DNA of 64,000 nt from Mesorhizobium sp. LMG 17147 (GTDB lineage: Bacteria > Pseudomonadota > Alphaproteobacteria > Rhizobiales > Rhizobiaceae), in NCBI RefSeq assembly GCF_024297145.1, contig NZ_JANCTC010000017.1, forward strand, positions 1 through 64,000. Reading direction: 5' to 3'. The number at the start of each line of letters is the position of its first letter. The first letter of the stretch is position 1. A program made the translations under genes and the position numbers. Below are positions 34,303-42,790 of the stretch, in pieces. The notes under the pieces were generated by a model that did not search any database, was not told the origin of the DNA, and saw nothing but the letters and a program-made list of their open reading frames with translations.

Positions 34303-35391
34303 TCAGATGCGAAGCGCCTTTGGGGTGGCGGTTACATCGGCGCTGTTCGGCTTGCGCAGGTCGGCATTTGCCGCGACCCGCCCGGGCTTGCGAACGATTT
34401 TCGACACGGTGTCGGCCTTCCAGTCGCGGAGCCTGTCCAACGCAGCGTCGCGGTGCAGCAGGCGGTAGCGGTCGAGGAAGATGCGGATCGCCTGCGGGTG
34501 CGGAAACTCGGTCGGATAGATGGCAGCCGTGATCAGGAACGCCTTGTCTTCGCTGAGGTCGAGCGCGCGCAAGGCGAAAAGTAGCGGTGTGTAATTTTGG
34601 CTCGCGGTGAGCGTCCGCGCCGTTGAAAAATCGACTTCGAGCGCATCGGCGAGCGCTGTCTGAAAGAATGCCGCATTGCCGGTCAGCGCGGTTTCGCGCA
34701 GCTTGACGTAGGTTTGTGGCTCGACGAACGGTCTGATGGCGGTGCCGCGCTCGGAGCGCATCATGGATCGCAACCGGCGGCGTACGGTTTCGGCGGCGTC
34801 GGCCGCCTCTTGTCTGTTTGCGTCGCTCGCGACCATTTCCGCGTTTTCGGACGGGGCAATGGCAGTTGCTTCCGGCTGCTGCTGCGACCGCACCAGCGTC
34901 GGCCTTTCAAGCACTTTGATGAGATCGGCGATGGTTTGGTTGAGATCCTTGCGGCGGGCAATGGCACGGGCATGCGGCAGGCCGTGACGCCCGATCAGCG
35001 CGATCAGGTCGATGTCGCTGAGGGCACGCGAGCGGATGAGTAGCGGAGCGGCGATGTCGACCCGCTCCTGGCAAAGCCGCCGCACCAGCGCGGCGGGTGC
35101 ATATTCGCATTCGGAAAGGGCCGCTGCGACGTAGCGGCGCGATTCGACCGAGACATTCTCGAAAAGCGGCAGCGTCAGGTCTTCGAGCTGCGCGATCTCC
35201 CGGCGCGAAGGGCGGGTGAGCGAACAGAATGCCGATACCGCGGCGCGAAACAGCCTTTCGGCCTTTCCCGATTCAGCTCCTGCTGCGATTTGCCCGAAAT
35301 CCGAAGCTGACACGAAGGATACGCCTGACACTCGACACGATCTGGAGGGCGCTCTGCCGGGCTGTACCGGTTTCGCGTTTCCCAAGAACAA
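34303..35391 (-). CDS. DUF2336 domain protein
   Basis: Protein of up to 362 aa containing the alpha-helical DUF2336 repeat region (ALSECEYAPAALVRRLCQERVDIAAPLLIRSRALSDIDLIALIGRHGLPHARAIARR) with HEAT-like periodicity. No catalytic residues are recognisable. The first about 20 codons look unlike protein; GTG codons at 35331 and 35313 (SGVSFVSASDFG) are possible true starts. The family is common in alphaproteobacteria, with suggested roles near cell-cycle or motility regulation, but its function is not established. Confidence 0.8.
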   Translation of the reverse strand: MFLGNAKPVQPGRAPSRSCRVSGVSFVSASDFGQIAAGAESGKAERLFRAAVSAFCSLTRPSRREIAQLEDLTLPLFENVSVESRRYVAAALSECEYAPAALVRRLCQERVDIAAPLLIRSRALSDIDLIALIGRHGLPHARAIARRKDLNQTIADLIKVLERPTLVRSQQQPEATAIAPSENAEMVASDANRQEAADAAETVRRRLRSMMRSERGTAIRPFVEPQTYVKLRETALTGNAAFFQTALADALEVDFSTARTLTASQNYTPLLFALRALDLSEDKAFLITAAIYPTEFPHPQAIRIFLDRYRLLHRDAALDRLRDWKADTVSKIVRKPGRVAANADLRKPNSADVTATPKALRI

Positions 35392-35500
35392 AGATCAATT
35401 TAGCGGCGATCCGTTAGCGCTCCGTTAACCTACTGCCTTCTTAATCGACTATGGAGGCGTTGCGTTGTGCTCCGGGGCAACCGAGAGGAATACGCGAACC

Positions 35501-35686
35501 ATGGGCATGGTACTGTCTTTCGTGCCGCGAACGGCGGCAACCAATCGAGCACAACAAGCCGCGCCGGCGGCAGTGATCATATTTCCCGGGGTGCGCTACG
35601 AGCAGCGGCCGCTGACGGCCGAAACGCGGCCGACCGGCCCCGACAAGCCGGGACCGTCGGGAACATTGCCGGTACCGCACCACTGA
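35501..35686 (+). CDS. Small hypothetical protein (61 aa)
   Basis: Short open frame MGMVLSFVPRTAATNRAQQAAP... ending PSGTLPVPHH. A short hydrophobic start followed by a basic Arg-rich linker and IIFPGVRYEQRP resembles small conserved rhizobial proteins that begin MGxVLSFxPR. A weak GAGAGG lies about 10 bases upstream. No domain or membrane helix is identifiable. The start could also be the next ATG, at 35507. Confidence 0.55.
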   Translation: MGMVLSFVPRTAATNRAQQAAPAAVIIFPGVRYEQRPLTAETRPTGPDKPGPSGTLPVPHH

Positions 35687-35700
35687 GCATCGGAACCGGC

Positions 35701-36249
35701 CTAAAAATCCTGCAGTTCGCAGGAACTCTGTTCGAGAAAGCGCGAGACGATCGGCTTCCAGCTGTCGTCGGGCACGAACGAACGGATGACGAACACGCCT
35801 TCCTCTATCGGCGCCTCGACGAAGATGGCCCCTTGCAGTTCCTCGGGAAGATCCTTGCGGACCTCGATCATCTGGGCCGGCGTCAGCACAACGGTGTCGA
35901 GCACGCCTGCGGTCGCGCTGTGGTCGTTGAACGAGTAGATGTTGTGGCCGCCGCGGTCATAGACCGATATCGACCAGAATGGCACCTTGCCCGGCGCCTT
36001 GACCCGCACCATCCCCTCGGCAAGGTCGAAGCGGCAAGCCGCCGCGTAAAACAGCGGATCGACCGATTTCACCACCGGCGCGCCGCCGGCTTCCGCGTCG
36101 AGCCTGGTCATCTTGTAGAGATCCGAAGCCATGGCCAATCGCGACCAGGCGTCGCGTTCCGAGAACTCGGGGACGAGCAGCAGCACGACGATGTGCACGA
36201 TGCCGGCGCCGAGCAGGCCGAGCAGCACGGCATGCAGCAGGCTACGCAT
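35701..36249 (-). CDS. DUF1254 domain protein, membrane anchored
   Basis: Protein of 182 aa with an N-terminal membrane helix (LLHAVLLGLLGAGIVHIVVLLLVPEF). A DUF1254-type domain follows (WSRLAMASDLYKMTRLD ... DPLFYAAACRFDLAEGMVRVKAPGKVPFWSISVYDRGGHNIYSFND). Most of the protein would be periplasmic. Its start overlaps the 3' end of the DUF1214 gene by 8 bases, so the two are coupled. In many bacteria these two domains are fused in one protein; here they are separate genes next to a class A PBP. Function is unknown. Confidence 0.82.
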   Translation of the reverse strand: MRSLLHAVLLGLLGAGIVHIVVLLLVPEFSERDAWSRLAMASDLYKMTRLDAEAGGAPVVKSVDPLFYAAACRFDLAEGMVRVKAPGKVPFWSISVYDRGGHNIYSFNDHSATAGVLDTVVLTPAQMIEVRKDLPEELQGAIFVEAPIEEGVFVIRSFVPDDSWKPIVSRFLEQSSCELQDF

Positions 36250-36826
36250 TGCAGCCGACCTTCTGGATCTGCGGCAGCGTGACGTCCGACAGACCGGTGC
36301 TGCTGGCGATCGGTGTGTCGTAGAACGTGAGCACCAAGTACATCTTGCCGGCGCCGCTGGTCAGTAGCCAGTTGCCGGGCGCAGGGCGGCTGCCAACGGA
36401 AATGACCACCGAATTGTCGGCCTGGCGCAGCACTTGATAGGACTGCAGCGCAGCCGGCCTCGGCGTGCCGGTCTCGACCACCCCAAGCGACTGGTCGGCG
36501 GCATAAAGCGTCCAGAACCGGGCGGTGGGAAAACCGCCCGCAATCTTGTAGGCGCATTGCCGCTTGAGCTGTTCGCCGCCGGAATCGCGTTCGGCTATGA
36601 AGGACAGTCCTTCCGCCTGTCCGAGCGCCAGCACGCCTTCGCGAGCCACGCGGGCTTTGGAATAGGGATCCGCCGTCGGCGTGCCGATATCCGGGAAGGC
36701 GGTCCATTGGCCGATCCTGATGGCGCCGACGCCATCCTGCAGCTTCAGCGCGTACCAGACGCTGGCGCCACCGCCACCGACGGCGATGGCAAGCGAAAGC
36801 AGCGTCAGGAAGGCGTTCTTGAGCAT
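36242..36826 (-). CDS. DUF1214 domain protein, membrane anchored
   Basis: Protein of 194 aa with an N-terminal hydrophobic helix (LTLLSLAIAVGGGGASVWYAL) and a DUF1214 domain (GGFPTARFWTLYAADQSLGVVETGTPRPAALQSYQVLRQADNSVVISVGSRPAPGNWLLTSGAGKMYLVLTFYDTPI). The C-terminal LPQIQKVGCNA has a conserved Cys. It is co-oriented with and overlaps the DUF1254 gene, and lies about 100 bases downstream of the PBP gene. An envelope role is inferred from the context. Confidence 0.82.
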   Translation of the reverse strand: MLKNAFLTLLSLAIAVGGGGASVWYALKLQDGVGAIRIGQWTAFPDIGTPTADPYSKARVAREGVLALGQAEGLSFIAERDSGGEQLKRQCAYKIAGGFPTARFWTLYAADQSLGVVETGTPRPAALQSYQVLRQADNSVVISVGSRPAPGNWLLTSGAGKMYLVLTFYDTPIASSTGLSDVTLPQIQKVGCNA

Positions 36827-36923
36827 GACGAGCCGGGAGAACCGAAGGCCGGGGACAGAAAGATTGCCGCCGGGGATATCTCGGCGCAGGGGCTTATGGC
36901 AAGCGGCCCCACAGAATTGGCCG

Positions 36924-39113
36924 TCACAGCGCCGACAGGGTCTCCGGCGCAGCGGGCGCGTCGAGCACGGGTGCCGCCTGGAAAAGCCTGGTCAGTTCTT
37001 TCAGGGTCCGGGTGGTCCGGCTGGACAGCACCGGCGGACGCTCGGCGGCGGCATCGGCTGCTGCCTGTTCGGCGTTCTTCTTTTCCGCTTCCTCGGCCTT
37101 GGCGGCGATTTCGGCATCGACGAAGGGGTGATCGATACCGGGGATCGGTTTCAGGTCGATATTCTGGTGCGCATAGAGCATCAGCCGCTGCCACACCATT
37201 GCCGGCAGCGTGCCGCCGGTCATCTTGTTGGTCGCGGTGAAGTCATCGTTGCCGAGCCAGACGGCGGCTGTGTAGTTGCCGGTAAAGCCGACGAACCAGG
37301 CATCGCGGTAGGACTGCGTCGTGCCGGTCTTGCCGGCGACAACGATGTTTGGAAGGGCCGCGCGCCGGGCCGTGCCGATCACCGGCACCGCCGCCAGCAT
37401 GGTGTTCATGTATTTGAGCGCCTGCTCCGACAGCACCCGGTGCGGCGGCGGCGCGTCCTTGGCGAAGTCGTAGACCACTTCGCCGGTACGGTTGAAGAGT
37501 TGGCTTATGCCGTGCCGGGTTCCGGCAAGGCCGTTCTGGGCGAACACGCTGTAGCCCGTCGCCTGGTCCATCACAGTCATGCCCGATGTACCGAGCACCA
37601 TGGTCTTGTGCGATTCCAGCGGCGACTCGACGCCCATGGCTTCCGCCATCGCCTTGATCGGCTTGATGCCGAGATAATCCTTGGCCAGCCGCACCGGCAC
37701 GGTGTTGATCGATTTGGCCATCGCCGTGATCAGCGTCACCTTGCCGGCCGACCCGCCATTGTAATTGTGAGGCGACCAGCTGCCCCAGGAGATGGGTCCG
37801 CCGGACACCACCGAATCCGGCGTGAAGCCATGCTCCATCGCCGTCGCATAGACATAGGGCTTGAACGAGGAGCCGGTCTGGCGAAGTGCCTTGGTGGCGC
37901 GGTTGAACTGGCTGGCGCCGTAGTCGCGGCCGCCGACGATCGCCCGGACGGCGCCGTTGGTCTCGATGACGACGATAGCGCCCTCGGTGACGTTGTATTC
38001 CTTGCCGAACTGGCGGAGGTGGAACTCCATCGATTCTTCGGCCGCCTTCTGGATGTTGGCGTCGAAGGTGGTGTGCGCGACAAGCGAGTGCGGGCCGCCT
38101 TTGGCGGCGATCTTCTTGACCTCGTCGAAGGCCCAGTCGAGGTAATAATCGGGGCTCTTCTGCTCGCCGCGGTCGACGATTTCGGCCGGGTGTAATCTTG
38201 CCTGCAGCACCTGGCCTTCGGTCATGAAGCCGGAATCGACCAGATTGGACAGTACCACATTGGCCCGCGCCCGGGCGGCGGGCAGGTTTATGTGCGGCGC
38301 GTATTTGGTCGGCGCCTTGAACAGGCCGGCCAGCATCGCCGCCTCGGCAAGGTTCAGGTCCTTGACGCTCTTGCCGAAATAGAAATCGGCTGCCGCCTCG
38401 ATGCCGAAAGTGCCGCCGCCCATATAGGCGCGGTCGAGGTAAAGCTGCAGGATTTCCTTCTTCGACAGATTGGCTTCGAGCCACAGCGACAGGAAGGCTT
38501 CCTTGATCTTGCGCTCGAAGGTCCGTTCGTTGGTCAGGAACAGGTTCTTGGCCAGCTGCTGGGTGATGCTCGAGCCGCCCTGGACGACGGAATTGGCCCG
38601 CACATTCTCGAATATCGCCCGCGACAGGCCGAGCACATCGATGCCGTAATGGTCGAAGAAACGGCGGTCCTCGGTGGCCAGCACCGCCTTGATGACATGG
38701 TCGGGCATCTCGTCGACCGGCACCGAATCGCGCTGGATAATGCCGCGCTGGCCGATCTCGTTGCCGTAGCGGTCAAGGAAGGTGACGGCGAAGTCGCCCT
38801 GCGTGCGCCAGTCGCCGGCGGTTATCTGGAAGGCCGGCAAGGCCAGCGCCAAAAGGACGACGATGCCGCCGGCACCGAGCGTAAAGCCTTCACTCAAGAG
38901 TTCGATCAGGCCGCGGCGCCAGCCGCCGACGCGGAAACGCCGCGAGAAGATGGTGGCCGCTTCCCAGAACTGGCGCGCCCTGAAGCCGATTTCGTAGACA
39001 GAGGAATCGATCCACGCATCCACCGCCAGCAGCCTTGCGGCGATCGGACCTCTTCTCTTACGTGGTTCCAAAGGACTGGCCATTCCAGGATCCGGCTGCG
39101 GCGACGCCGCCAA
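36924..39113 (-). CDS. Class A penicillin-binding protein (PBP1a type)
   Basis: Bifunctional peptidoglycan synthase of 729 aa. A cytosolic basic N-terminus precedes one membrane helix (LGAGGIVVLLALALPAFQ). Next comes the GT51 glycosyltransferase with the catalytic Glu in VLATEDRRFFDHYG and the GGSSITQQLAKNLFL motif, then the transpeptidase with Ser in TGSSFKP, SxN in KSINTV and KTG in VAGKTGTT. A Glu/Ala-rich tail follows. It polymerises and crosslinks glycan strands at the inner membrane. The start may be 39113 or 39083 (MASPLEPRKRR). Confidence 0.95.
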   Translation of the reverse strand: MAASPQPDPGMASPLEPRKRRGPIAARLLAVDAWIDSSVYEIGFRARQFWEAATIFSRRFRVGGWRRGLIELLSEGFTLGAGGIVVLLALALPAFQITAGDWRTQGDFAVTFLDRYGNEIGQRGIIQRDSVPVDEMPDHVIKAVLATEDRRFFDHYGIDVLGLSRAIFENVRANSVVQGGSSITQQLAKNLFLTNERTFERKIKEAFLSLWLEANLSKKEILQLYLDRAYMGGGTFGIEAAADFYFGKSVKDLNLAEAAMLAGLFKAPTKYAPHINLPAARARANVVLSNLVDSGFMTEGQVLQARLHPAEIVDRGEQKSPDYYLDWAFDEVKKIAAKGGPHSLVAHTTFDANIQKAAEESMEFHLRQFGKEYNVTEGAIVVIETNGAVRAIVGGRDYGASQFNRATKALRQTGSSFKPYVYATAMEHGFTPDSVVSGGPISWGSWSPHNYNGGSAGKVTLITAMAKSINTVPVRLAKDYLGIKPIKAMAEAMGVESPLESHKTMVLGTSGMTVMDQATGYSVFAQNGLAGTRHGISQLFNRTGEVVYDFAKDAPPPHRVLSEQALKYMNTMLAAVPVIGTARRAALPNIVVAGKTGTTQSYRDAWFVGFTGNYTAAVWLGNDDFTATNKMTGGTLPAMVWQRLMLYAHQNIDLKPIPGIDHPFVDAEIAAKAEEAEKKNAEQAAADAAAERPPVLSSRTTRTLKELTRLFQAAPVLDAPAAPETLSAL

Positions 39114-39236
39114 CTGAGAAACCGCATGCCGGCAATTTCACGGCGGCGCGCCTTTCAAGACTATTCGTCCATTTTGGTGCTGCCTACAAGGGCGATGAAG
39201 GTTCCGCGCTTGCGTGGGTGCTGAGGATCGGCAGCG

Positions 39237-39398
39237 TCACATGGGACGCTTGTCCGCGATCTTTTTCGGGTCGCGGCCTATCATACCGGCGTTGGCTTTC
39301 CTGTGCTTGTCGGCAAGCCTGCGAATGCGATCGAAGCGGCTTTCCTCGGCCACTTCGATTTTCGCCGCTGCATTTGGCTTCGGGACGAGTGCGATCAT
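39237..39398 (-). CDS. Small basic hypothetical protein (53 aa)
   Basis: Open frame MIALVPKPNAAAKIEVAEESRF, continuing with an Arg/Lys-rich part (RIRRLADKHRKANAG) and ending KKIADKRPM. GGGAGAA stands 8 bases before the ATG, a good ribosome site, and codon use suits the genome. The sequence is helical and strongly basic with no membrane segment. It lies between groEL and the PBP gene. I do not recognise a family. Confidence 0.5.
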   Translation of the reverse strand: MIALVPKPNAAAKIEVAEESRFDRIRRLADKHRKANAGMIGRDPKKIADKRPM

Positions 39399-39475
39399 TG
39401 ATCGTTCTCCCGATGGCGCGCGCCGGGGAAGGTACCCCGGCGCTGTCTTTCAGGCTTGTTTCCGGCAGTGGCTGG

Positions 39476-41095
39476 TCAATAGCCCATGCCGCCGGGCGAA
39501 GCAGCGGCTTCCTTCGCCGGAACGTCGGTGATCATGGCTTCCGCCGTAATCAGAAGCGCCGCAATGGAGCCCGCGTCCTGCAGCGCCGTCCGCACCACCT
39601 TCGCGGGGTCGACGATGCCGGCCTTGATCATGTCGACATAGACCTCGTTCTGGGCATCGAAGCCCTGATTGTGATCCTTGCCGTCGGCGAGCTTGCCGAC
39701 GACGATCGAACCTTCGACGCCGGAATTCTCGGCGATCTGCCGGATCGGCGCTTCGAGCGCTCTCGACACGATCGAAATGCCCGCCGTCACATCGGCATTG
39801 GCTCCGGTCATCCCGTTCAGCACAGCTTTGGCGCGCAGCAACGCGACACCGCCGCCCGGAACGATGCCTTCTTCAACGGCCGCGCGCGTGGCGTTCAGCG
39901 CATCGTCGATGCGGTCCTTCTTTTCCTTGACCTCGGATTCGGTGGCGCCGCCGACGCGGATGACGGCAACGCCGCCCGCCAGCTTGGCGAGACGTTCCTG
40001 CAGCTTCTCCTTGTCATAGTCGGACATGGTTTCCTCGATCTGCGCCTTGATCTGCTGGACGCGCGCCTGGATGGTGGTCTTCTCGCCGGCGCCGTCGATG
40101 ATCGTGGTGGTGTCCTTCTCGATCAGCACGCGCTTGGCGCGGCCGAGCATGTCTATGGTAATGTTCTCCAGCTTGATGCCGAGATCCTCGGAAATCATCT
40201 GTCCGGCGGTGAGCACGGCGATGTCTTCCAGCATCGCCTTGCGGCGGTCACCGAAGCCAGGCGCCTTGACGGCCGCTACCTTGAGGCCGCCGCGCAGCTT
40301 GTTGACGACCAGCGTTGCCAGCGCTTCGCCCTCGACGTCCTCGGAGATGATCAACAGCGGCCTGCCGCTTTGCACCACGGCTTCGAGGATGGGCAGCAGG
40401 GCCTGCAGATTTCCGAGCTTCTTTTCGTGGATGAGGACGTAAGGGTCTTCCAGCTCGGCGCGCATCTTCTCGGCATTGGTGACGAAATAGGGCGAGAGAT
40501 AGCCGCGGTCGAACTGCATGCCTTCGACGACGTCTAGCTCGGTTTCGGCGGTCTTGGCCTCCTCGACGGTAATGACGCCGTCATTGCCGACCTTGTCCAT
40601 CGCCTTGGCGATCATGGCGCCGACACTGGTGTCGCCATTGGCGGCAATGGTGCCGACCTGCGCGATCTCGCCTGAGGACTTGACCTTCTTGGCTCGGGCC
40701 TGGATTTCCTTTACGACGGCGCTGATGGCAAGGTCGATGCCGCGCTTGAGGTCCATCGGGTTCATGCCGGCGGCAACGAATTTGGCGCCCTCGCGCAGGA
40801 TGGAAGCGGCAAGCACCGTGGCGGTGGTGGTGCCGTCGCCGGCGAGGTCGTTGGTTTTCGAGGCCACTTCGCGCACCATCTGTGCGCCCATGTTTTCGAA
40901 CTTGTCGGAAAGCTCGATTTCCTTTGCCACGGCCACCCCGTCCTTGGTGATGCGCGGCGCGCCGTAGGCCTTGTCGATGATGACGTTGCGGCCTTTGGGG
41001 CCGAGCGTCACCTTGACGGCGTTGTTGAGGATTTCGACGCCGCGCAGCATGCGGTCACGCGCGTCGGTGGAGAATCTGATTTCCTTGGCAGACAT
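39476..41095 (-). CDS. groEL: Chaperonin GroEL (60 kDa)
   Basis: GroEL of 539 aa. Conserved elements are NAVKVTLGPKGRNVIIDKAYGAPRITKDGVAVAKEIEL, the ATP-site loop DLAGDGTTTATVLAASI and the C-terminal equatorial part ATRAAVEEGIVPGGGVALLRA. It forms the double ring that folds proteins with GroES. The C-terminus ends SPGGMGY, shorter than the usual Gly-Gly-Met tail. Rhizobia often have several groEL copies, and this divergence suggests a paralogue rather than the only housekeeping copy. It lies 99 bases after groES. Confidence 0.97.
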   Translation of the reverse strand: MSAKEIRFSTDARDRMLRGVEILNNAVKVTLGPKGRNVIIDKAYGAPRITKDGVAVAKEIELSDKFENMGAQMVREVASKTNDLAGDGTTTATVLAASILREGAKFVAAGMNPMDLKRGIDLAISAVVKEIQARAKKVKSSGEIAQVGTIAANGDTSVGAMIAKAMDKVGNDGVITVEEAKTAETELDVVEGMQFDRGYLSPYFVTNAEKMRAELEDPYVLIHEKKLGNLQALLPILEAVVQSGRPLLIISEDVEGEALATLVVNKLRGGLKVAAVKAPGFGDRRKAMLEDIAVLTAGQMISEDLGIKLENITIDMLGRAKRVLIEKDTTTIIDGAGEKTTIQARVQQIKAQIEETMSDYDKEKLQERLAKLAGGVAVIRVGGATESEVKEKKDRIDDALNATRAAVEEGIVPGGGVALLRAKAVLNGMTGANADVTAGISIVSRALEAPIRQIAENSGVEGSIVVGKLADGKDHNQGFDAQNEVYVDMIKAGIVDPAKVVRTALQDAGSIAALLITAEAMITDVPAKEAAASPGGMGY

Positions 41096-41153
41096 GATCT
41101 TTTCCAGTTCGGTTGTCGTGGCAAGGCGCTTGCAGCGCCTGAATCAAAGCTCG

Positions 41154-41200
41154 GAGCGTCCTTTGCGCGCGCGGGAGGGCGCGCGGCCTTCCAATCAGGC
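41154..41200. repeat. GC-rich palindrome between groES and groEL
   Basis: It begins with GAGCGTCCTTTGCGCG (41154-41169), which recurs exactly at 52765-52780. It continues as GCGCGC / GCGCGC arms around GCGGGAGG. The element sits in the 99-base gap of the operon and may affect transcript processing or relative expression. It belongs to the same family as the hairpins near 52.8 kb. Confidence 0.55.
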
Positions 41201-41533
41201 GGCCTTCTTGGCAGCCACGGTCTTGTCGATGATGCCCGTCTCGCTTTTTTCGATGATGCCCATGACGTCGGCCTCCTTCATGATCAGAAGGTCCTCGCCG
41301 TCTATCTTGACCTCGGTGCCGGACCATTTGCCGAACAGAATGAGATCGCCGGCCTCGACGTCGAGCGGGATCAGCGCGCCGCTTTCGTCCCGCGCGCCCG
41401 GCCCGACAGCGATCACTTCGCCTTCCTGCGGTTTTTCTTTGGCATTGTCGGGGATGATGATGCCGCCCTTGGATTTGGTGTCGCTTTCGGCGCGCCGAAT
41501 GACGACGCGATCGTGGAGTGGCCGGAATTTCAT
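41195..41533 (-). CDS. groES: Co-chaperonin GroES (10 kDa)
   Basis: GroES of 112 aa that caps the GroEL ring. The core MKFRPLHDRVVIRRAESDTKSKGGIIIPDNAKEKPQEGEVIAVGPG, including the mobile loop (SKGGIIIPD), and DLILFGKWSGTEVKIDGEDLLIMKEADVMGII are typical. The last about 15 residues (EKSETGIIDKTVAAKKAA) extend beyond the usual 95-104 aa. The start at 41533 is set by similarity and by AGAAAGAG upstream. A CIRCE element lies 53-79 bases before the start. Confidence 0.95.
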   Translation of the reverse strand: MKFRPLHDRVVIRRAESDTKSKGGIIIPDNAKEKPQEGEVIAVGPGARDESGALIPLDVEAGDLILFGKWSGTEVKIDGEDLLIMKEADVMGIIEKSETGIIDKTVAAKKAA

Positions 41534-41585
41534 GGGGACTCTTTCTGGGGCCGGCTTAGGCGGCCGCCCCCTCTCTATAGGCGCC

Positions 41586-41612
41586 TTGGCACTCGATTGA
41601 TAGGAGTGCCAA
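41586..41612. promoter_or_regulatory. CIRCE heat-shock operator (HrcA site)
   Basis: TTGGCACTC - 9 bases (GATTGATAG) - GAGTGCCAA, a perfect 9-base inverted repeat. It differs from the consensus TTAGCACTC-N9-GAGTGCTAA at one base per arm. It lies upstream of groES, where the HrcA repressor is known to control groESL in rhizobia. Confidence 0.92.
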
Positions 41613-41777
41613 AAAATATTCATAGGGCATATAAAATATTGAACGTATTATCTTGCCTGGTCATCCCTTGGTGTTCGGGTCCTGCCGAATATTCATGAAA
41701 TTGAATTTCTGTCTTTGAACACCTATTTTACGATGAAGTTCACAGTCATGACTTTCGCTGCAAGGGAGATTTTACCG

Positions 41778-42050
41778 ATGGCCGAAGGCAATCAGAACAT
41801 CATGGAAAAAGCTCAGGCTCGCTTCATGGAAAACCAGAAGAAGACGGCGGAACGGAACAAAGCAACTGCCGAATACGTCTCGGAGGCCAAGGCCAGGATC
41901 ATCAAAACGGCAAGGCTGAGGGAATTGCGACTGGCCAAGGAAGAGGCGGACCGCGCGGCGGAAGCTCTGAATCCGGTCGCACCAAAGAAGAAGCGGGCGT
42001 CGCGGACAGTCAAGAAGGCCGTATCCGCATCGACGGAGGCAAAATCATGA
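41778..42050 (+). CDS. Small Lys/Ala-rich coiled-coil protein
   Basis: Protein of 90 aa, MAEGNQNIMEKAQARFMENQKKTAERNK..., mostly charged helix (KARIIKTARLRELRLAKEEADRAAEAL) with a lysine-rich tail (APKKKRASRTVKKAVSASTEAKS). No domain is recognised. The tail resembles nucleic-acid-binding basic tails, which is only suggestive. GGGAGA stands 8 bases before the chosen ATG; ATGs at 41715 and 41733 are less likely. Its stop overlaps the DUF1488 start (ATGA), so the two are co-translated. Confidence 0.7.
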   Translation: MAEGNQNIMEKAQARFMENQKKTAERNKATAEYVSEAKARIIKTARLRELRLAKEEADRAAEALNPVAPKKKRASRTVKKAVSASTEAKS

Positions 42051-42313
42051 GCCTGACATTTCCCAATCCCAGCCGCAGCTACGACGAGGCAAGCAAACGC
42101 ATTCGCTTCGTCGGCCATGACGGCATGTTCCAGATTTCCTTCTCTGTCGCAACCGATGCCATCTCCAAGATGCAGCCGGGAACGGCGGCCTCAGAAGCTA
42201 CCTACCTGGCAGCCTTCGACACGGCTTCCAACTCGATCCACGATGTCGCCAGGAATGCCTATGCCCGCACCCGCAGGAGCATATATGTGCTGACTGCGGC
42301 TGATTTTCGCTAG
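42047..42313 (+). CDS. DUF1488 family protein
   Basis: Protein of 88 aa matching the DUF1488 pattern: MSLTFPNPSRSYDEASKRIRFVGHDGMFQISFSVATDAI, then ATYLAAFDTASNSIHDVARNAYARTRRSIYVLTAADF. There is no signal or membrane segment. The function of the family is unknown. It is translationally coupled to the preceding coiled-coil protein gene. Confidence 0.82.
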   Translation: MSLTFPNPSRSYDEASKRIRFVGHDGMFQISFSVATDAISKMQPGTAASEATYLAAFDTASNSIHDVARNAYARTRRSIYVLTAADFR

Positions 42314-42344
42314 ATCCGTCGCGATCCGTCCACAAGACGCTTTC

Positions 42345-42536
42345 TCAGGGCTTCCGAGTCGCCTTCGCTCGCCGCTTGACGTCGCGACCGTTCAGCCGGT
42401 CGACCATCGCGTCCGCATCGCGCGTGTTCAAGCCGACCATGAGTTGCTGCTTGAGCTCGACCGGCTGGCCGGTGAAGACGTCGAAGACGGTCCAGCTGTG
42501 AGGATGTTCCATACGGAGCGCGTAGCGGTTTGCCAT
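42345..42536 (-). CDS. Small conserved-looking protein (63 aa)
   Basis: Open frame beginning MANRYALRMEHPHSWTVFDVFTG, with a middle part QLMVGLNTRDADAMVDRLNG and a basic end (RRAKATRKP). AAAGGA precedes the ATG. The composition, balanced hydrophobic core and the WTVFDxFTGQP motif look like a real small rhizobial protein. Function is unknown. It is convergent with the DUF1488 gene. Confidence 0.68.
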   Translation of the reverse strand: MANRYALRMEHPHSWTVFDVFTGQPVELKQQLMVGLNTRDADAMVDRLNGRDVKRRAKATRKP

Positions 42537-42574
42537 CTTGGGTCCTTTCGTTACCGCCCGATCGATGAATGTTA

Positions 42575-42790
42575 TCAGGCCTGGGCGATGAAGAATACTG
42601 CCGCCACGACAAGCACCGTCCACAAAACGACGGACAGCTTCAGGGCCAGGCTACCGCAGGCCGAGAGCACCTCCCGAGTGTGGTTGACCAGACTCTTGAC
42701 GGTCATCGACATGGTCGACGCCGCAATCGCGACCGGCGGCGCCTTGGCCCCAAGCTTTCCGAAGACAGGCAGCAACGACGGCTCGCGCAC
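42575..42790 (-). CDS. Possible small membrane protein (71 aa)
   Basis: A GTG-started frame with GAGG about 9 bases upstream, ending in one strong membrane helix (LSVVLWTVLVVAAVFFIAQA) preceded by an amphipathic stretch (MTVKSLVNHTREVLSA). A shorter version from the ATG at 42712 would be 45 aa. A TATGAT box lies upstream at 42826-42831 without a matching -35. It could be chance, given the small size. Confidence 0.35.
   Translation of the reverse strand: MREPSLLPVFGKLGAKAPPVAIAASTMSMTVKSLVNHTREVLSACGSLALKLSVVLWTVLVVAAVFFIAQA

Noticed and set aside
35405..35450. Possible CtrA site with two TTAA halves upstream of the DUF2336 gene
   Set aside because: The halves are 12 bases apart, not the 7 expected for CtrA.
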